A DNA stretch of 64,000 nt from Pseudomonadales bacterium (GTDB lineage: Bacteria > Pseudomonadota > Gammaproteobacteria > Pseudomonadales > Ketobacteraceae): assembly GCA_020062665.1 (NCBI GenBank), contig JAGUVW010000013.1, positions 62,001 to 126,000 of the forward strand. Reading direction: 5' to 3'. Positions 8,604 through 19,994 of this stretch are shown here, piece after piece. The notes beneath the pieces were generated by a model. The model did no database searches, was not told the origin of the DNA, and saw nothing but the letters and a program-made list of their open reading frames with translations. Every line of letters starts with the position of its first letter. The first letter of the stretch is position 1. Position numbers and translations under genes: made by a program.

Positions 8604-9125
8604 ATGACCACCGCAACCGCAACGCTGCACAGCGGCCTGACCCTGGACGATCTGTCCGCGATGAACGTAGACGAACTGGACGCGCTCTACCGCGAAGGCA
8701 CTCTGCCCGCCAGCTTCAAGGCCCTCGACGGCACCCCGAAAGGCCGCATGCTGGCCATTCGCGGCATCGACAAGACCTTTCTGTTCAACCCCATCTCCGC
8801 GTTCAGCAAACTGAGTCTGTTTCCGTGGGACGGCAAGAGTTTTTCCTCCACCAGCGCCACCACCGGCGACGGCATCAACCGCATCAATCTGGTTAAACAG
8901 CTGAACTGGTTTCCGTTCAAGACTCGCGTGGAACCCTCAGTAATCGACGGCAAGGACTGCATCTATCTGGATTACGAACAGCCGGGCAATCCGTTCTTCA
9001 TTGCGAAGATTCGTGATGAATTGCGGGAAGTGTCGCCGGGTCTGTTCCTCGGCCCTGCCATGTGGAAAACCGGTACCAACAGCGCAGAGCTGGTGCTGTG
9101 GTTTGCCATCGACACCACGCACTGA
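8604..9125 (+). CDS. conserved-looking protein of unknown function, partner of the TetR gene
   Basis: A 173-residue soluble protein with no signal peptide or membrane segment. The strong ribosome site AAGGAG ahead of the ATG and the 12-base gap to the TetR gene indicate an operon. Central and C-terminal features are FPWDGKSFSSTSATTGDG, a DGKDCIYLDYEQPGNPFFIAKIRDELREV stretch (about residues 117-144) and GLFLGPAMWK. The pattern of Trp/Phe/Gly turns and alternating strands suggests a small beta-barrel or lipocalin-like fold, but this is inference and I do not recognise a characterised family. Confidence 0.7.
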   Translation: MTTATATLHSGLTLDDLSAMNVDELDALYREGTLPASFKALDGTPKGRMLAIRGIDKTFLFNPISAFSKLSLFPWDGKSFSSTSATTGDGINRINLVKQLNWFPFKTRVEPSVIDGKDCIYLDYEQPGNPFFIAKIRDELREVSPGLFLGPAMWKTGTNSAELVLWFAIDTTH

Positions 9126-9140
9126 GCCGATGTTGGTAAC

Positions 9141-9172
9141 GCTGATCGCTCTGGCCACGCCGGGCGATCAGC
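9141..9172. terminator. hairpin between converging genes
   Basis: GCTGATCGC (9141-9149) and GCGATCAGC (9164-9172) form a perfect 9-bp stem with a 14-nt loop between the converging genes ending at 9125 and 9190. There is no T-run, so terminator function is only likely from position. Confidence 0.4.
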
Positions 9173-9189
9173 ATGCGCGGGCGGGTGAA

Positions 9190-10164
9190 TCACGAAGTTG
9201 ATGGGTGCGGCTGCTCCACCCTCACCCAGTGACCGTTGCGGTTTTCCACTTCAAAACGCGCCCATTCCACAAAATCCAGGCGCCGGCAAATACCCGTATC
9301 GTAGGCGCCGTCGCCCGCCACGTTCTTGTAAATCACACTTTCCCTGTGCGCCTGCCGGTGAGGCTGGATGTCGATCACCTGCCGGATGCACCAGCGGCTT
9401 CCGGTCTGGCCGTTGCTATAGAAGCGGCCGCCGATGATGGCGTGGGGATGGGAGCTGTGGGCCTCGGCATGACGCATCGCCAGCTCGAACAGCTCGGCCA
9501 GATCTTCCGAGGTAACGTCGATATAGGAATTGAGCTGCTGGATCGCAGCCGCCAGATCTTCATGGGTGAGTTGGGCTCCGCCTGCCGCCAGTGGCACGCG
9601 GGACTGGGTGCGCCGGCGCACGATATGGGCCGGGTAACGGCGCCAGGGAAACAGCCCGTTGAACGCCAGCGCCACCAGCAGAATCGCCACCACATTCAAC
9701 GAAACGGGCGTGAGCAGATATTCATAACCCATGCCGTGAATCTGGGTCCCGCCGATGATGGCGGTCATGGCGGTGGCACCACCCGGAGGATGCAGGCAGC
9801 GCAGGTAGTGCATGGCGCCCACCGCCAGCCCTACCGCCAACGCCGGGGCCAGTGCTTCGTGCTGGCAGACCTTGTAAACACTCACGCCGATAAAGGCCGA
9901 GATCAGATGTCCACCCAGCAAGGGCCAGGGCTGCGACAGCGCGCCGTGCGGCACCGCAAACAGCAGCACCGCCGACGCTCCCATGGACGCCACCATCAGA
10001 TACATGCCGGTGGTATGCAGATACCACTGGGACACCCAATACACGGTGAAAATACCCACCAGTGCGCCAATGGCCGAAATCAGCTTTTCCCCGTGGGTGG
10101 TGGTATTGCTTTCGATGCCCAGGACGGCGCCCAACTCGGACATCCAACGACGAGAGAAAGACAT
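9190..10164 (-). CDS. HPP family integral membrane protein with C-terminal soluble extension
   Basis: From the ATG of MSFSRRW the protein is 324 residues. The first half has four to five hydrophobic segments and the family signature LHPPGGATAMTA, so it belongs to the HPP family; some members are linked to nitrite transport, but most are uncharacterised. The last 120 or so residues (from HEDLAAAIQQLNSYIDVTSEDLAELFELA) form a soluble domain that is not a pair of CBS motifs, the usual HPP fusion. An alternative start 21 codons upstream (10227) is possible. It is a single gene, converging with the unknown gene at 8604. Confidence 0.82.
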   Translation of the reverse strand: MSFSRRWMSELGAVLGIESNTTTHGEKLISAIGALVGIFTVYWVSQWYLHTTGMYLMVASMGASAVLLFAVPHGALSQPWPLLGGHLISAFIGVSVYKVCQHEALAPALAVGLAVGAMHYLRCLHPPGGATAMTAIIGGTQIHGMGYEYLLTPVSLNVVAILLVALAFNGLFPWRRYPAHIVRRRTQSRVPLAAGGAQLTHEDLAAAIQQLNSYIDVTSEDLAELFELAMRHAEAHSSHPHAIIGGRFYSNGQTGSRWCIRQVIDIQPHRQAHRESVIYKNVAGDGAYDTGICRRLDFVEWARFEVENRNGHWVRVEQPHPSTS

Positions 10165-10215
10165 GACAGACCACCACAGCGCACCACAAAGGTGCGGAAT
10201 GCTAGCGGTCTGACG

Positions 10216-10239
10216 GAGTGCACGCAACTGGTGCGTGCG

Positions 10240-10249
<10 letters not shown>
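10216..10249 (-). terminator. hairpin at the 3' end of djlA
   Basis: GCACGCA / TGCGTGC with a 5-nt loop, extended by GGAGT / ACTCC with a bulge, overlaps the djlA stop codon region. There is no U-tract on the minus strand, so this may be a weak or Rho-assisted terminator. Confidence 0.35.
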
Positions 10250-12811
<2,562 letters not shown>

Positions 12812-12824
12812 AGGGGGCAAATTT

Positions 12825-12853
12825 GTGACTCAAAACAAGGGTTCGTGTATGAT
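12825..12853 (+). promoter_or_regulatory. candidate sigma70 promoter of the lptD operon
   Basis: GTGACT (12825-12830) and TATGAT (12848-12853) are spaced by 17 bases in the divergent amgK/lptD intergenic region, about 70 bases before the lptD start. Confidence 0.5.
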
Positions 12854-12921
12854 CACACCAGATCAAAAACAGGGTCAAGCACTCACACCCGTTACCAGGA
12901 CTCCTCCCCCGCATTGCCTTG

Positions 12922-15306
12922 ATGAGATGGACGAATTTTCGCAGACCTGCCCCGGGCGGAATTCTGCTGATCTTGGGATTTTTCCTGCATGCGCTGCCAG
13001 CCCGGGCCGACGACGCCGCGCCCGTCAGTTACCGCCATCTTGACTGGATCAGCAAGAAAGAAATTGCCGACCTGCCGCCGGAACTGCGCCCCAAGCACCA
13101 GGGGCTCTGCTCGGGCATGTACTTCGCACCCGCCGCCAGCGCAACGACAGAATCGGACAACAAGGTGCGCGCCTCCGCCCAGCGCTTCGATACCTCGGCC
13201 GATGGTCGCCTGGAACTGGAAGGCGAAGTGCTGGTGCACCAGGACGGCCGGGAGTTGCGCAGCGACAAGGTAAGACTGGATCGCGCAACCAGCAAAACCG
13301 AACTGGAAGGCAACGTCACCATTCGCCAGCCTGGCCTGCTGATCCGCGGCAACTCCGCGCGCATCGACGGCAAGACCAACCAGCTCGACGTGCGGGATAC
13401 CGATTACGTCGTGCACGATCTGCACGCCCACGGCAAGGCCGGACGCATCCACAACCCCGGCGCCAAGCAACTCATCCTGGATCGCGCCACCTACACCACC
13501 TGCGAACCGGACGATCCCACCTGGGAAATCAAGGCCGACCGCATCAAGCTGGATCAGGCCAGCGGCTGGGGCCAGGTGCGCAACGCCACCGTGGAAGTGG
13601 GCGGTGTGCCGGTTGTGTACCTGCCCTGGTGGCTGTTCCCCATCGACGATCGCCGCCAGAGCGGTTTTCTGTTTCCTGCGCTGGGCAACAGTTCGGAAAA
13701 CGGCATCACCATGGGGTTGCCCTACTACATCAACCTGGCGCCCAACTACGATGCTACCGTCACCCCCACCTACATCGGCCGAAGGGGAACGCTGGTGGAA
13801 GGTGAATTCCGCTACCTGACGGATCACACCGAGGGCTTTCTGGGCGGCGGACATCTGGCCAATGACAAACTGGCCGACGACGAAGACCGGGATATGGTCA
13901 CCTGGAAACACCTGGGCAACTACGGCCGGCTACGCAATGAAGTCGACTACACGGAAGTAGGCGACAGCCGTTATTTCGTGGATCTGGGAACATCCCTGGA
14001 AGCCGGCGCCGACACCCACCTGGATCAGCGCACCAACCTGCACTACTTCGGCGACACCTGGTCGGCCGGCGTCAACGTGCAGCAGTACCAGACCATCGAC
14101 GATGTCATCGCCGACAACGACCTGCCCTACCGCAGACTGCCGCAGATCACCGCCGACACCCAACTCCCCCTGGCGCACGAACCGCTGCAGCTGCGCCTGG
14201 GCAGCGAGTATGTCTTTTTCGAGCACCCCGAGCAGGGCGACCCGGATCTGACCGTGGCCAACCACGCCGACCGGGCCCGCCTGCATGGCAGCCTGGGCTA
14301 CAACTACCGCGGCCCCTGGGGCTTCGTGGTGCCCCGCTACACCTACCGCTTCCGTTACTACAACATCGACGGCGGGCCGCTGGATCAGCAGGAACCGAAC
14401 GTGGACATCCAGCTGTTCAACATCGACTCCGGCCTGTACTTCGACCGTCCGTTCCGCTTTCTGGATCACGACTTCACCCAGACCCTGGAGCCTCGCGTCT
14501 ACTATCTATATGTGCCCTATGTGGAGCAGAACGACCTGCCCCTGTTCGACACCGCCAAGAACAGCTTCGGGTTTGAACAGCTGTTCCGCGACAACCGCTT
14601 CACCGGCGGCGACCGTTTTGGCGACGCCAACCAGGTTTCCCTGGGGGTCACCAGCCGTTTCATCGATCACGACACCGGCCAGGAGCGCCTCAACTTCGGC
14701 ATCGGCCAGATTTTCTACCTGCGCGACCGCGAAGTGCAGCTGCGCCCGCAGGATCCGGTGGAAACCACCGACACCTCGCCCCTGGTGGCCAGAGGCTACT
14801 GGCAGGTGAACAGGCACTGGAGCCTGCGCGCCGAAACCCAGTATGACAACGAGGTCAACAACCTCGACTCCCTGGTGACAGGCGTGGGTTTCCGCAGCAA
14901 GAGCGGCAACCTGGTGAACCTCAACTACAACGCCTACGACGACGGCGCCGTCACCGCCGATCCGGAACTGGAAAAAATCCGCCAGACCGACTTCTCGTTC
15001 ATGTGGACCATCACCGAGAAGTGGGGTCTGCTGGGGCGCTGGGGCTACGACCTGGAACAGCGCCGTTCATACGACAACATCCTCGGTGTAGAATACGAAA
15101 GCTGCTGCTGGCGGGCCCGTCTGGTGAACCGCCGCTACCTGAAGGAGTCCAACGATGACCCCTTCGCCGTCGAAGCCGTTTCCGGCATCTACCTGCAAAT
15201 CGAACTGAAAGGCCTTGGCGGAGTGGGCGGCGACGTCGACAAACTGCTCGAACAAAGCATCTCAGGCTACCAGGATCGGGAAACACTGCGCCCGGTCCGC
15301 TACTAA
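12922..15306 (+). CDS. lptD: LPS-assembly outer-membrane protein LptD
   Basis: LptD (794 residues) is the outer-membrane barrel that inserts lipopolysaccharide into the outer leaflet with LptE. It has a signal peptide ending near ALPARA, an OstA/LptA-like periplasmic beta-jellyroll (about residues 85-200), and then the 26-strand barrel domain, which ends with aromatic-rich strands. The four cysteines needed for the two interdomain disulfides are present: QGLCSG, TTCEPDD and the ESCCW pair. An in-frame TTG one codon upstream exists; the ATG is chosen. It is the first gene of lptD-surA-pdxA-rsmA-apaG-apaH, and its chaperone SurA is next. Confidence 0.96.
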   Translation: MRWTNFRRPAPGGILLILGFFLHALPARADDAAPVSYRHLDWISKKEIADLPPELRPKHQGLCSGMYFAPAASATTESDNKVRASAQRFDTSADGRLELEGEVLVHQDGRELRSDKVRLDRATSKTELEGNVTIRQPGLLIRGNSARIDGKTNQLDVRDTDYVVHDLHAHGKAGRIHNPGAKQLILDRATYTTCEPDDPTWEIKADRIKLDQASGWGQVRNATVEVGGVPVVYLPWWLFPIDDRRQSGFLFPALGNSSENGITMGLPYYINLAPNYDATVTPTYIGRRGTLVEGEFRYLTDHTEGFLGGGHLANDKLADDEDRDMVTWKHLGNYGRLRNEVDYTEVGDSRYFVDLGTSLEAGADTHLDQRTNLHYFGDTWSAGVNVQQYQTIDDVIADNDLPYRRLPQITADTQLPLAHEPLQLRLGSEYVFFEHPEQGDPDLTVANHADRARLHGSLGYNYRGPWGFVVPRYTYRFRYYNIDGGPLDQQEPNVDIQLFNIDSGLYFDRPFRFLDHDFTQTLEPRVYYLYVPYVEQNDLPLFDTAKNSFGFEQLFRDNRFTGGDRFGDANQVSLGVTSRFIDHDTGQERLNFGIGQIFYLRDREVQLRPQDPVETTDTSPLVARGYWQVNRHWSLRAETQYDNEVNNLDSLVTGVGFRSKSGNLVNLNYNAYDDGAVTADPELEKIRQTDFSFMWTITEKWGLLGRWGYDLEQRRSYDNILGVEYESCCWRARLVNRRYLKESNDDPFAVEAVSGIYLQIELKGLGGVGGDVDKLLEQSISGYQDRETLRPVRY

Positions 15307-15323
15307 AACATTAAGGTTATCTC

Positions 15324-16601
15324 ATGCCCCATCGCACACTGCTCGCCCTGATTCTTGCCCTGCTGACGGCGGCCTTTGCCGTCCAGACCCAGGCCAAGCC
15401 GCTGGATCGTATCGTGGCGATCGTGGATGACGACATCATCATGGAGTCCGAACTGCTGGAGCGCACCGCCACCGTCCGCGTCCGCATGAAGGAACAGAAC
15501 ACGCCGCTGCCCCCCAACGACATCCTGATGCAGCAAGTGCTGGAACGCATGATCGTGGAAAGCATCGAGCTGCAGATGGCCGAGCGCGCCGGCATCCGCA
15601 TCGACGACAACCGGGTCAACGAAACCCTGGAAAACATCGCCCGCCAGAACAACATGACCTCCGACCAGTTCCGCAACACCGTCGAGGAAGAAGGCATTCC
15701 CTGGCGCAACCTGCGGGACCAGATCCGTCGCGAACTGGTGGTGGGTCAGCTGCGCCAGCGCCGGGTCGGCGGCCGCATCCAGATCACCGAGCAGGACGTG
15801 GACAACTTCCTCAACTCCGAAGTCGCCAAGACCAACCTGGCCCCGGACTACCGCCTGGGCCACATCCTGATCTCCATCAGCACCAGCGGTGACGTCAATA
15901 CCGCCGAAGAAAAGGCACTGGCGGTGTACCGGGATCTGAAAGCCGGTGCCGACTTTGCCCGCATGGCGGCCCAGCATTCCGGCGGCGAGCAGGCCCTCCA
16001 GGGCGGCGACCTGGGCTGGCGCAAGGCGGCGCAACTGCCCACCCTGTTTGCCGACACCGTGCTCGAGATGAAAGCCGGCGATATCTCCCACCCGATCCGC
16101 AGCCCCAGCGGCTTCCACATCATCAAGGTACTGGAAGTGCGGGGCGGCACCGAGCAGTTCGTGCAGCAGACCAAAGTCCGCCACATCCTGATCAAGCCCA
16201 ATGAAATCCGCAGCGAAGCCGAGTCCCAGCACCTGATCGAAGACATCCGCAAGCGCATCCTGTCCGGCAAGGAAGACTTCGCCGTACTGGCCAAAACCTA
16301 TTCCGACGATCCCGGCAGCGCCCTACAGGGCGGTGATCTGGGCTGGGTGAATCCGGGCACCATGGTGCCGGAGTTCGAATCGCGCATGGCCAGCGCCAAA
16401 CCCAAGGAACTGAGCGAGCCCTTCCGCTCCCAGTTCGGCTGGCACATCCTGCAGGTGGAAGAACGCCGCAACCAGGACATGAGCGAGGAATTCCGCCGGG
16501 GCCGCGCCCGTCAGATGCTGCACCGTCGCAAGTTCGACGAGGAACTGGAAACCTGGCTGCAGGAAATCCGACAGGAATCCTATGTGGAGGTCAAACTCTG
16601 A
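15324..16601 (+). CDS. surA: periplasmic chaperone and peptidyl-prolyl isomerase SurA
   Basis: SurA (425 residues) escorts unfolded outer-membrane proteins, including LptD, across the periplasm. A signal peptide ([18 protein letters not shown]) is followed by the N-terminal chaperone module and two parvulin domains. Each parvulin domain has a HIL(I) strand and an LQGGDLGW loop (about residues 175-275 and 287-385). A C-terminal helix completes the chaperone core. The family and order are standard. Its last codons are overlapped by the presumed CTG start of pdxA (CTGA). Confidence 0.96.
   Translation: MPHRTLLALILALLTAAFAVQTQAKPLDRIVAIVDDDIIMESELLERTATVRVRMKEQNTPLPPNDILMQQVLERMIVESIELQMAERAGIRIDDNRVNETLENIARQNNMTSDQFRNTVEEEGIPWRNLRDQIRRELVVGQLRQRRVGGRIQITEQDVDNFLNSEVAKTNLAPDYRLGHILISISTSGDVNTAEEKALAVYRDLKAGADFARMAAQHSGGEQALQGGDLGWRKAAQLPTLFADTVLEMKAGDISHPIRSPSGFHIIKVLEVRGGTEQFVQQTKVRHILIKPNEIRSEAESQHLIEDIRKRILSGKEDFAVLAKTYSDDPGSALQGGDLGWVNPGTMVPEFESRMASAKPKELSEPFRSQFGWHILQVEERRNQDMSEEFRRGRARQMLHRRKFDEELETWLQEIRQESYVEVKL
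16586..16600 (+). promoter_or_regulatory. Shine-Dalgarno and CTG start context of pdxA
   Basis: GGAGG at 16586-16590 lies 7 bases before CTG at 16598-16600. No ATG, GTG or TTG is available in the pdxA frame between here and a GTG at 16661 that would delete a conserved segment. CTG overlaps the surA stop as CTGA. Confidence 0.7.
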
Positions 16602-17593
16602 GCCCACTGCCGCTGGCCATCACGCCGGGGGAACCCGCCGGCATCGGCCCCGACCTGATCGTGCAGCTGGCGCAGCAGGGCGAGGCGAACGACTGGGTAG
16701 TGATAGCCGATCCGGCACTGCTGGAAGCACGCGCACAGCAGTTGGGCCTGCCATTCCACTGGCAACGGTTTGACCCTGAACACCCGGCACAGCATCAGGG
16801 CGGATTGCGTATCTGGCCTGTTTCAATAGGTGAAGAGGTTATCCCCGGCCAGCTCAATCCCGCCAACGCGCGCTATGTCCTGCAGACACTGGAAAGGGCA
16901 GTGGACGGCTGCCGCAACGGCCTGTTCGGCGCCCTGGTCACCGGCCCGGTGCAGAAATCCGTGATCAACGACGCTGGCATCGCCTTCACCGGCCACACCG
17001 AATTCCTCCAGCAGCGCTGTGGCGTGGAGCAGGTGGTCATGATGCTGGCCTGCCCCGGCCTGCGGGTCGCCCTGGCCACCACCCATCTGCCCCTGCGTCA
17101 GGTAGCCGACGCCATCACGCCCGCTCTGCTGGAGCGGGTGATCCGCATCACCCACCACGATCTGATTCACCAGTTCGGCATCGCACAGCCCCGCATCCTG
17201 GTGTGCGGCCTCAATCCCCATGCCGGCGAAAGCGGCCATCTGGGCGACGAGGAAATCCGCATCATCAACCCGCTGCTGGACAAACTGCGCCGGGAAGGGC
17301 TGCAGCTGGAAGGCCCCCTGCCCGCTGACACCCTGTTCACGCCCAAGTATCTGGAGGGCGCCGACGCCGTGCTGGCCATGTATCACGACCAGGGCCTGCC
17401 GGTGCTCAAACACCTGGGCTTCGGCAACGCCGTCAACATCACCCTGGGCCTGCCCATGATCCGCACTTCCGTGGACCACGGCACCGCCCTCGACCTGGCC
17501 GGCACCGGCAAAGCTGACAGCGGTAGCCTGCAGGCCGCCATCAACACCGCGCGCCAGATGCTGGCCGCCCAACAGGAGCACCCCCATGGCTAG
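16598..17593 (+). CDS. pdxA: 4-hydroxythreonine-4-phosphate dehydrogenase, apparent CTG start
   Basis: PdxA (331 residues if started at CTG 16598) oxidises and decarboxylates 4-phosphohydroxy-L-threonine on the way to pyridoxal phosphate. Conserved stretches are [13 protein letters not shown] at the N-terminus, [49 protein letters not shown] (metal and substrate His) and [13 protein letters not shown]. The first ordinary start, GTG 16661, would remove the conserved N-terminal strand. The CTG has an ideal ribosome site and gives the normal family length, so it is preferred. The stop overlaps rsmA by 8 bases. Confidence 0.93.
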   Translation: MSPLPLAITPGEPAGIGPDLIVQLAQQGEANDWVVIADPALLEARAQQLGLPFHWQRFDPEHPAQHQGGLRIWPVSIGEEVIPGQLNPANARYVLQTLERAVDGCRNGLFGALVTGPVQKSVINDAGIAFTGHTEFLQQRCGVEQVVMMLACPGLRVALATTHLPLRQVADAITPALLERVIRITHHDLIHQFGIAQPRILVCGLNPHAGESGHLGDEEIRIINPLLDKLRREGLQLEGPLPADTLFTPKYLEGADAVLAMYHDQGLPVLKHLGFGNAVNITLGLPMIRTSVDHGTALDLAGTGKADSGSLQAAINTARQMLAAQQEHPHG

Positions 17594-18413
17594 CGGCCGC
17601 AAACCCTCGTTCGGCCACCAGCCCCGCAAGCGCTTCGGCCAGAACTTCCTCCACGACCCCCACATCATCGACGGCATCGTCCGCGCCATCCGCCCCCAGC
17701 CGACGGACATCCTGGTGGAAATCGGCCCTGGCCTCGGCGCCATCACCGAACAGCTGGTGGATCAGGTAGGCCAGATGGCCGTGGTCGAGCTGGATCGCGA
17801 CCTGATCCCGCATCTGAAGATCAGCTTCGCCACTCGCAAGAACTTCCATATTTATGAAGGGGATGCCCTCAAATTCGACTTTCGCCGGATTCTGGCAGAT
17901 CTGGGCGGCGAGCGACTGCGCATCGTGGGCAACCTGCCCTACAACATATCCACCCCCCTGCTGTTCCACCTGCTGACCTTCCTGCCGCTGGTACAGGACA
18001 TGCATTTCATGCTGCAGAAGGAAGTGGTGGATCGTCTGGCCGCGGGCGTGGGTGACGACGCCTATGGTCGCCTGGGTATCATGGTGCAGTACTATTGCCA
18101 GGTGGAACCGCTGTTCCAGGTTCCGCCCACGGCGTTCGACCCACCGCCCAAGGTGGATTCCGCCATCGTCCGGCTGACACCCCACGCCACCCCGCCGGTG
18201 ACCACGGCCTCGCCGGCCGCACTGGGCAAATTGGTGACACAAGCCTTCAGCCAGCGACGCAAAACAGTGCGAAATGCCCTAAAATCGGTAGCAAATGACG
18301 CTCTTTTGGTGCAGGCCGGCATCAATCCGGAGCACCGGCCGGAGCAAATCGCCTTGCGCGAATACGCAACACTCAACGACCTGATATTGGCCGCTTCACC
18401 GGACGCAGGATGA
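17586..18413 (+). CDS. rsmA: 16S rRNA A1518/A1519 N6-dimethyltransferase
   Basis: RsmA/KsgA (275 residues) dimethylates two adjacent adenines near the 3' end of 16S rRNA late in 30S assembly; loss gives kasugamycin resistance. S-adenosylmethionine motifs are [29 protein letters not shown] (motif I, about residues 41-54), and the catalytic [11 protein letters not shown] (motif IV, NLPY, about 116-126). The C-terminal helical domain with [12 protein letters not shown] is also present. It sits in the conserved pdxA-rsmA-apaG-apaH order, overlapping pdxA by 8 bases and separated from apaG by 3. Confidence 0.96.
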   Translation: MASGRKPSFGHQPRKRFGQNFLHDPHIIDGIVRAIRPQPTDILVEIGPGLGAITEQLVDQVGQMAVVELDRDLIPHLKISFATRKNFHIYEGDALKFDFRRILADLGGERLRIVGNLPYNISTPLLFHLLTFLPLVQDMHFMLQKEVVDRLAAGVGDDAYGRLGIMVQYYCQVEPLFQVPPTAFDPPPKVDSAIVRLTPHATPPVTTASPAALGKLVTQAFSQRRKTVRNALKSVANDALLVQAGINPEHRPEQIALREYATLNDLILAASPDAG

Positions 18414-18416
18414 ACC

Positions 18417-18803
18417 ATGCAAGCGAACATCACCAGCACTGACATCGCCGTTCACGTGATCAGTGAATACATCCCCGACCAGTCCAACGCCGCCGAACAC
18501 CGTTTCGTCTTTGCCTACCACGTCCGCATCGAAAACCACGGCCGCCTGCCCGCCCAGCTGCTGTCCCGGCACTGGATCATCACCGACGGCAATCAAAAGG
18601 TGCAGGAAGTCAAAGGCGAAGGCGTGATCGGCGAACAACCCACCATCATGCCGGGCGAAACCTTTGAATACAGCAGCGGCGCGGTGCTGCAGACCCCAGT
18701 GGGCAGCATGAAGGGCTCCTATCAGATGGTGGACGCCACGGGCACCACCTTCGATGCCCCCATCCCCATTTTCACCCTCGCCTCCCCCACGGCCCTGCAC
18801 TGA
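18417..18803 (+). CDS. apaG: ApaG/DUF525 domain protein
   Basis: ApaG (128 residues) is a small immunoglobulin-like beta-sandwich protein. The family signature is visible: FAYHVRIENHG, LLSRHWIITDG, VKGEGVIGEQP, and PGETFEYSSGAVLQTPVGSMKGSYQMV. Its biochemical role in bacteria is unclear; related domains occur in eukaryotic F-box proteins and PDIP38. The ATG comes three bases after the rsmA stop, and its own TGA overlaps the apaH ATG (TGATG). Confidence 0.95.
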   Translation: MQANITSTDIAVHVISEYIPDQSNAAEHRFVFAYHVRIENHGRLPAQLLSRHWIITDGNQKVQEVKGEGVIGEQPTIMPGETFEYSSGAVLQTPVGSMKGSYQMVDATGTTFDAPIPIFTLASPTALH

Positions 18804-19618
18804 TGGCCACCTGGGCGATCGGCGATCTGCAGGGCTGTCTGGACGATTTCCGCTGCCTGTTGAAGAAGATCCAGTTCAAGCCGGATCGCGACCAGCTCTG
18901 GCTCACCGGCGATCTGGTCAATCGGGGGCCGGATTCCCTCGGCACCCTGCGTTACTGCCACGATCTGCGCGACAACCTGACTACTGTGCTGGGCAACCAC
19001 GACCTGCACCTGCTGGCGGTGCTCGACGGCGCCGTGGCCTACAAGCGCAAGGACACCTTCGGCGACGTGCTGAATGCCCCGGATCGCAAGCGCCTGGCGG
19101 AGTGGCTGCTGACCTGCCCCCTGCTGCATGAGAACGCCGATTTCGTGATGACCCACGCCGGCATCTATCCGCTGTGGAGCCTGGAGCGGGCCCGCCAGTA
19201 CGCGGCAGAGGTCGAAGCTGTGTTGCAGGATGCCAGCCAGCGTGGCGAATTCTTCGCCCACATGTACGGCAATGAACCTTCCGTCTGGGATGAACGGCTG
19301 CAGGGCTCAGAACGCTGGCGCACCATCACCAACTTCTTCACACGCCTGCGACTGATCGATGACAACGGTCATATCGATTTGATTCACAAGGAATCATTGA
19401 CAGTCAAACCCGAACACCTGCATGCTTGGTACGAACACGCCGGCCGGGTCGCCATCGACAAAACCATTCTGTTCGGGCACTGGGCTGCGCTGCAGGGCAA
19501 CACCGGCGTTCACCACGTCATCGGACTCGACACCGGTTGCGTGTGGGGCAACGCACTCACCGCGTATTGCCTGGATGACCGTCGCGTTGTCACCTGCCAA
19601 TGCCATCACGCCCACTGA
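18803..19618 (+). CDS. apaH: bis(5'-nucleosyl)-tetraphosphatase, symmetrical
   Basis: ApaH (271 residues) splits diadenosine tetraphosphate into two ADP and also removes Np4 caps from RNA. The calcineurin-like metal motifs are in place: IGDLQGCLDDF (about residues 6-16), TGDLVNRGPDS (about 36-46), LGNHDLHLLAV (about 69-79), MTHAGIYPLW and the C-terminal FGHWAALQG and LDTGCVWGNALTAY. It is the last gene of the lptD operon; no clear terminator follows. Confidence 0.96.
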   Translation: MATWAIGDLQGCLDDFRCLLKKIQFKPDRDQLWLTGDLVNRGPDSLGTLRYCHDLRDNLTTVLGNHDLHLLAVLDGAVAYKRKDTFGDVLNAPDRKRLAEWLLTCPLLHENADFVMTHAGIYPLWSLERARQYAAEVEAVLQDASQRGEFFAHMYGNEPSVWDERLQGSERWRTITNFFTRLRLIDDNGHIDLIHKESLTVKPEHLHAWYEHAGRVAIDKTILFGHWAALQGNTGVHHVIGLDTGCVWGNALTAYCLDDRRVVTCQCHHAH

Positions 19619-19994
19619 CCGATTCCGCCCGCTGTTCGCGCTTTTCCACCATCTGATTCTCAAACCACTCCCGCTGATAACCGCGCACTATAACCAGTGA
19701 ACTTTCACCTGCGCGCAATTATTTGAAATTCTCACTTCCCATTTTCCGTTAAAAAAACTACAAATAAGAAAGAGGGTGAATAACTCCTTTCGTTTCAAGC
19801 ATTTTTTAAATTTTTAATCTATGCTGAAGAAAGAACTTATTTTGCACGACGTCGACATCCGGGCAAACTCTACAGCATCGATGTGGTCAAAATTTCGAAG
19901 GCTTTGAATTTTGAGAACGCTTTTTGCTAATCAAACTTACAAGACCTTTTTCCAGCATGACACGACGCGCCAGCCGTAAGCACGAGGTAGATCC
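19619..19994. other. AT-rich upstream region of the prkA operon
   Basis: 376 bases without a gene, far more AT-rich than the rest of the window. It holds A- and T-runs (near 19750-19815) typical of a bent upstream regulatory region. On the plus strand CTATGCT at 19819-19825 matches the -10 element preferred by the stationary-phase sigma factor (CTAYRCT), with no good -35, which would also fit RpoS. I could not find a sigma54 pair, which drives yeaGH in E. coli. Confidence 0.45.
19819..19825 (+). promoter_or_regulatory. RpoS-like -10 element upstream of prkA
   Basis: CTATGCT fits the sigmaS extended -10 pattern and lies about 170 bases before the prkA ATG in a very AT-rich segment. It is a candidate only. 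Confidence 0.35.
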
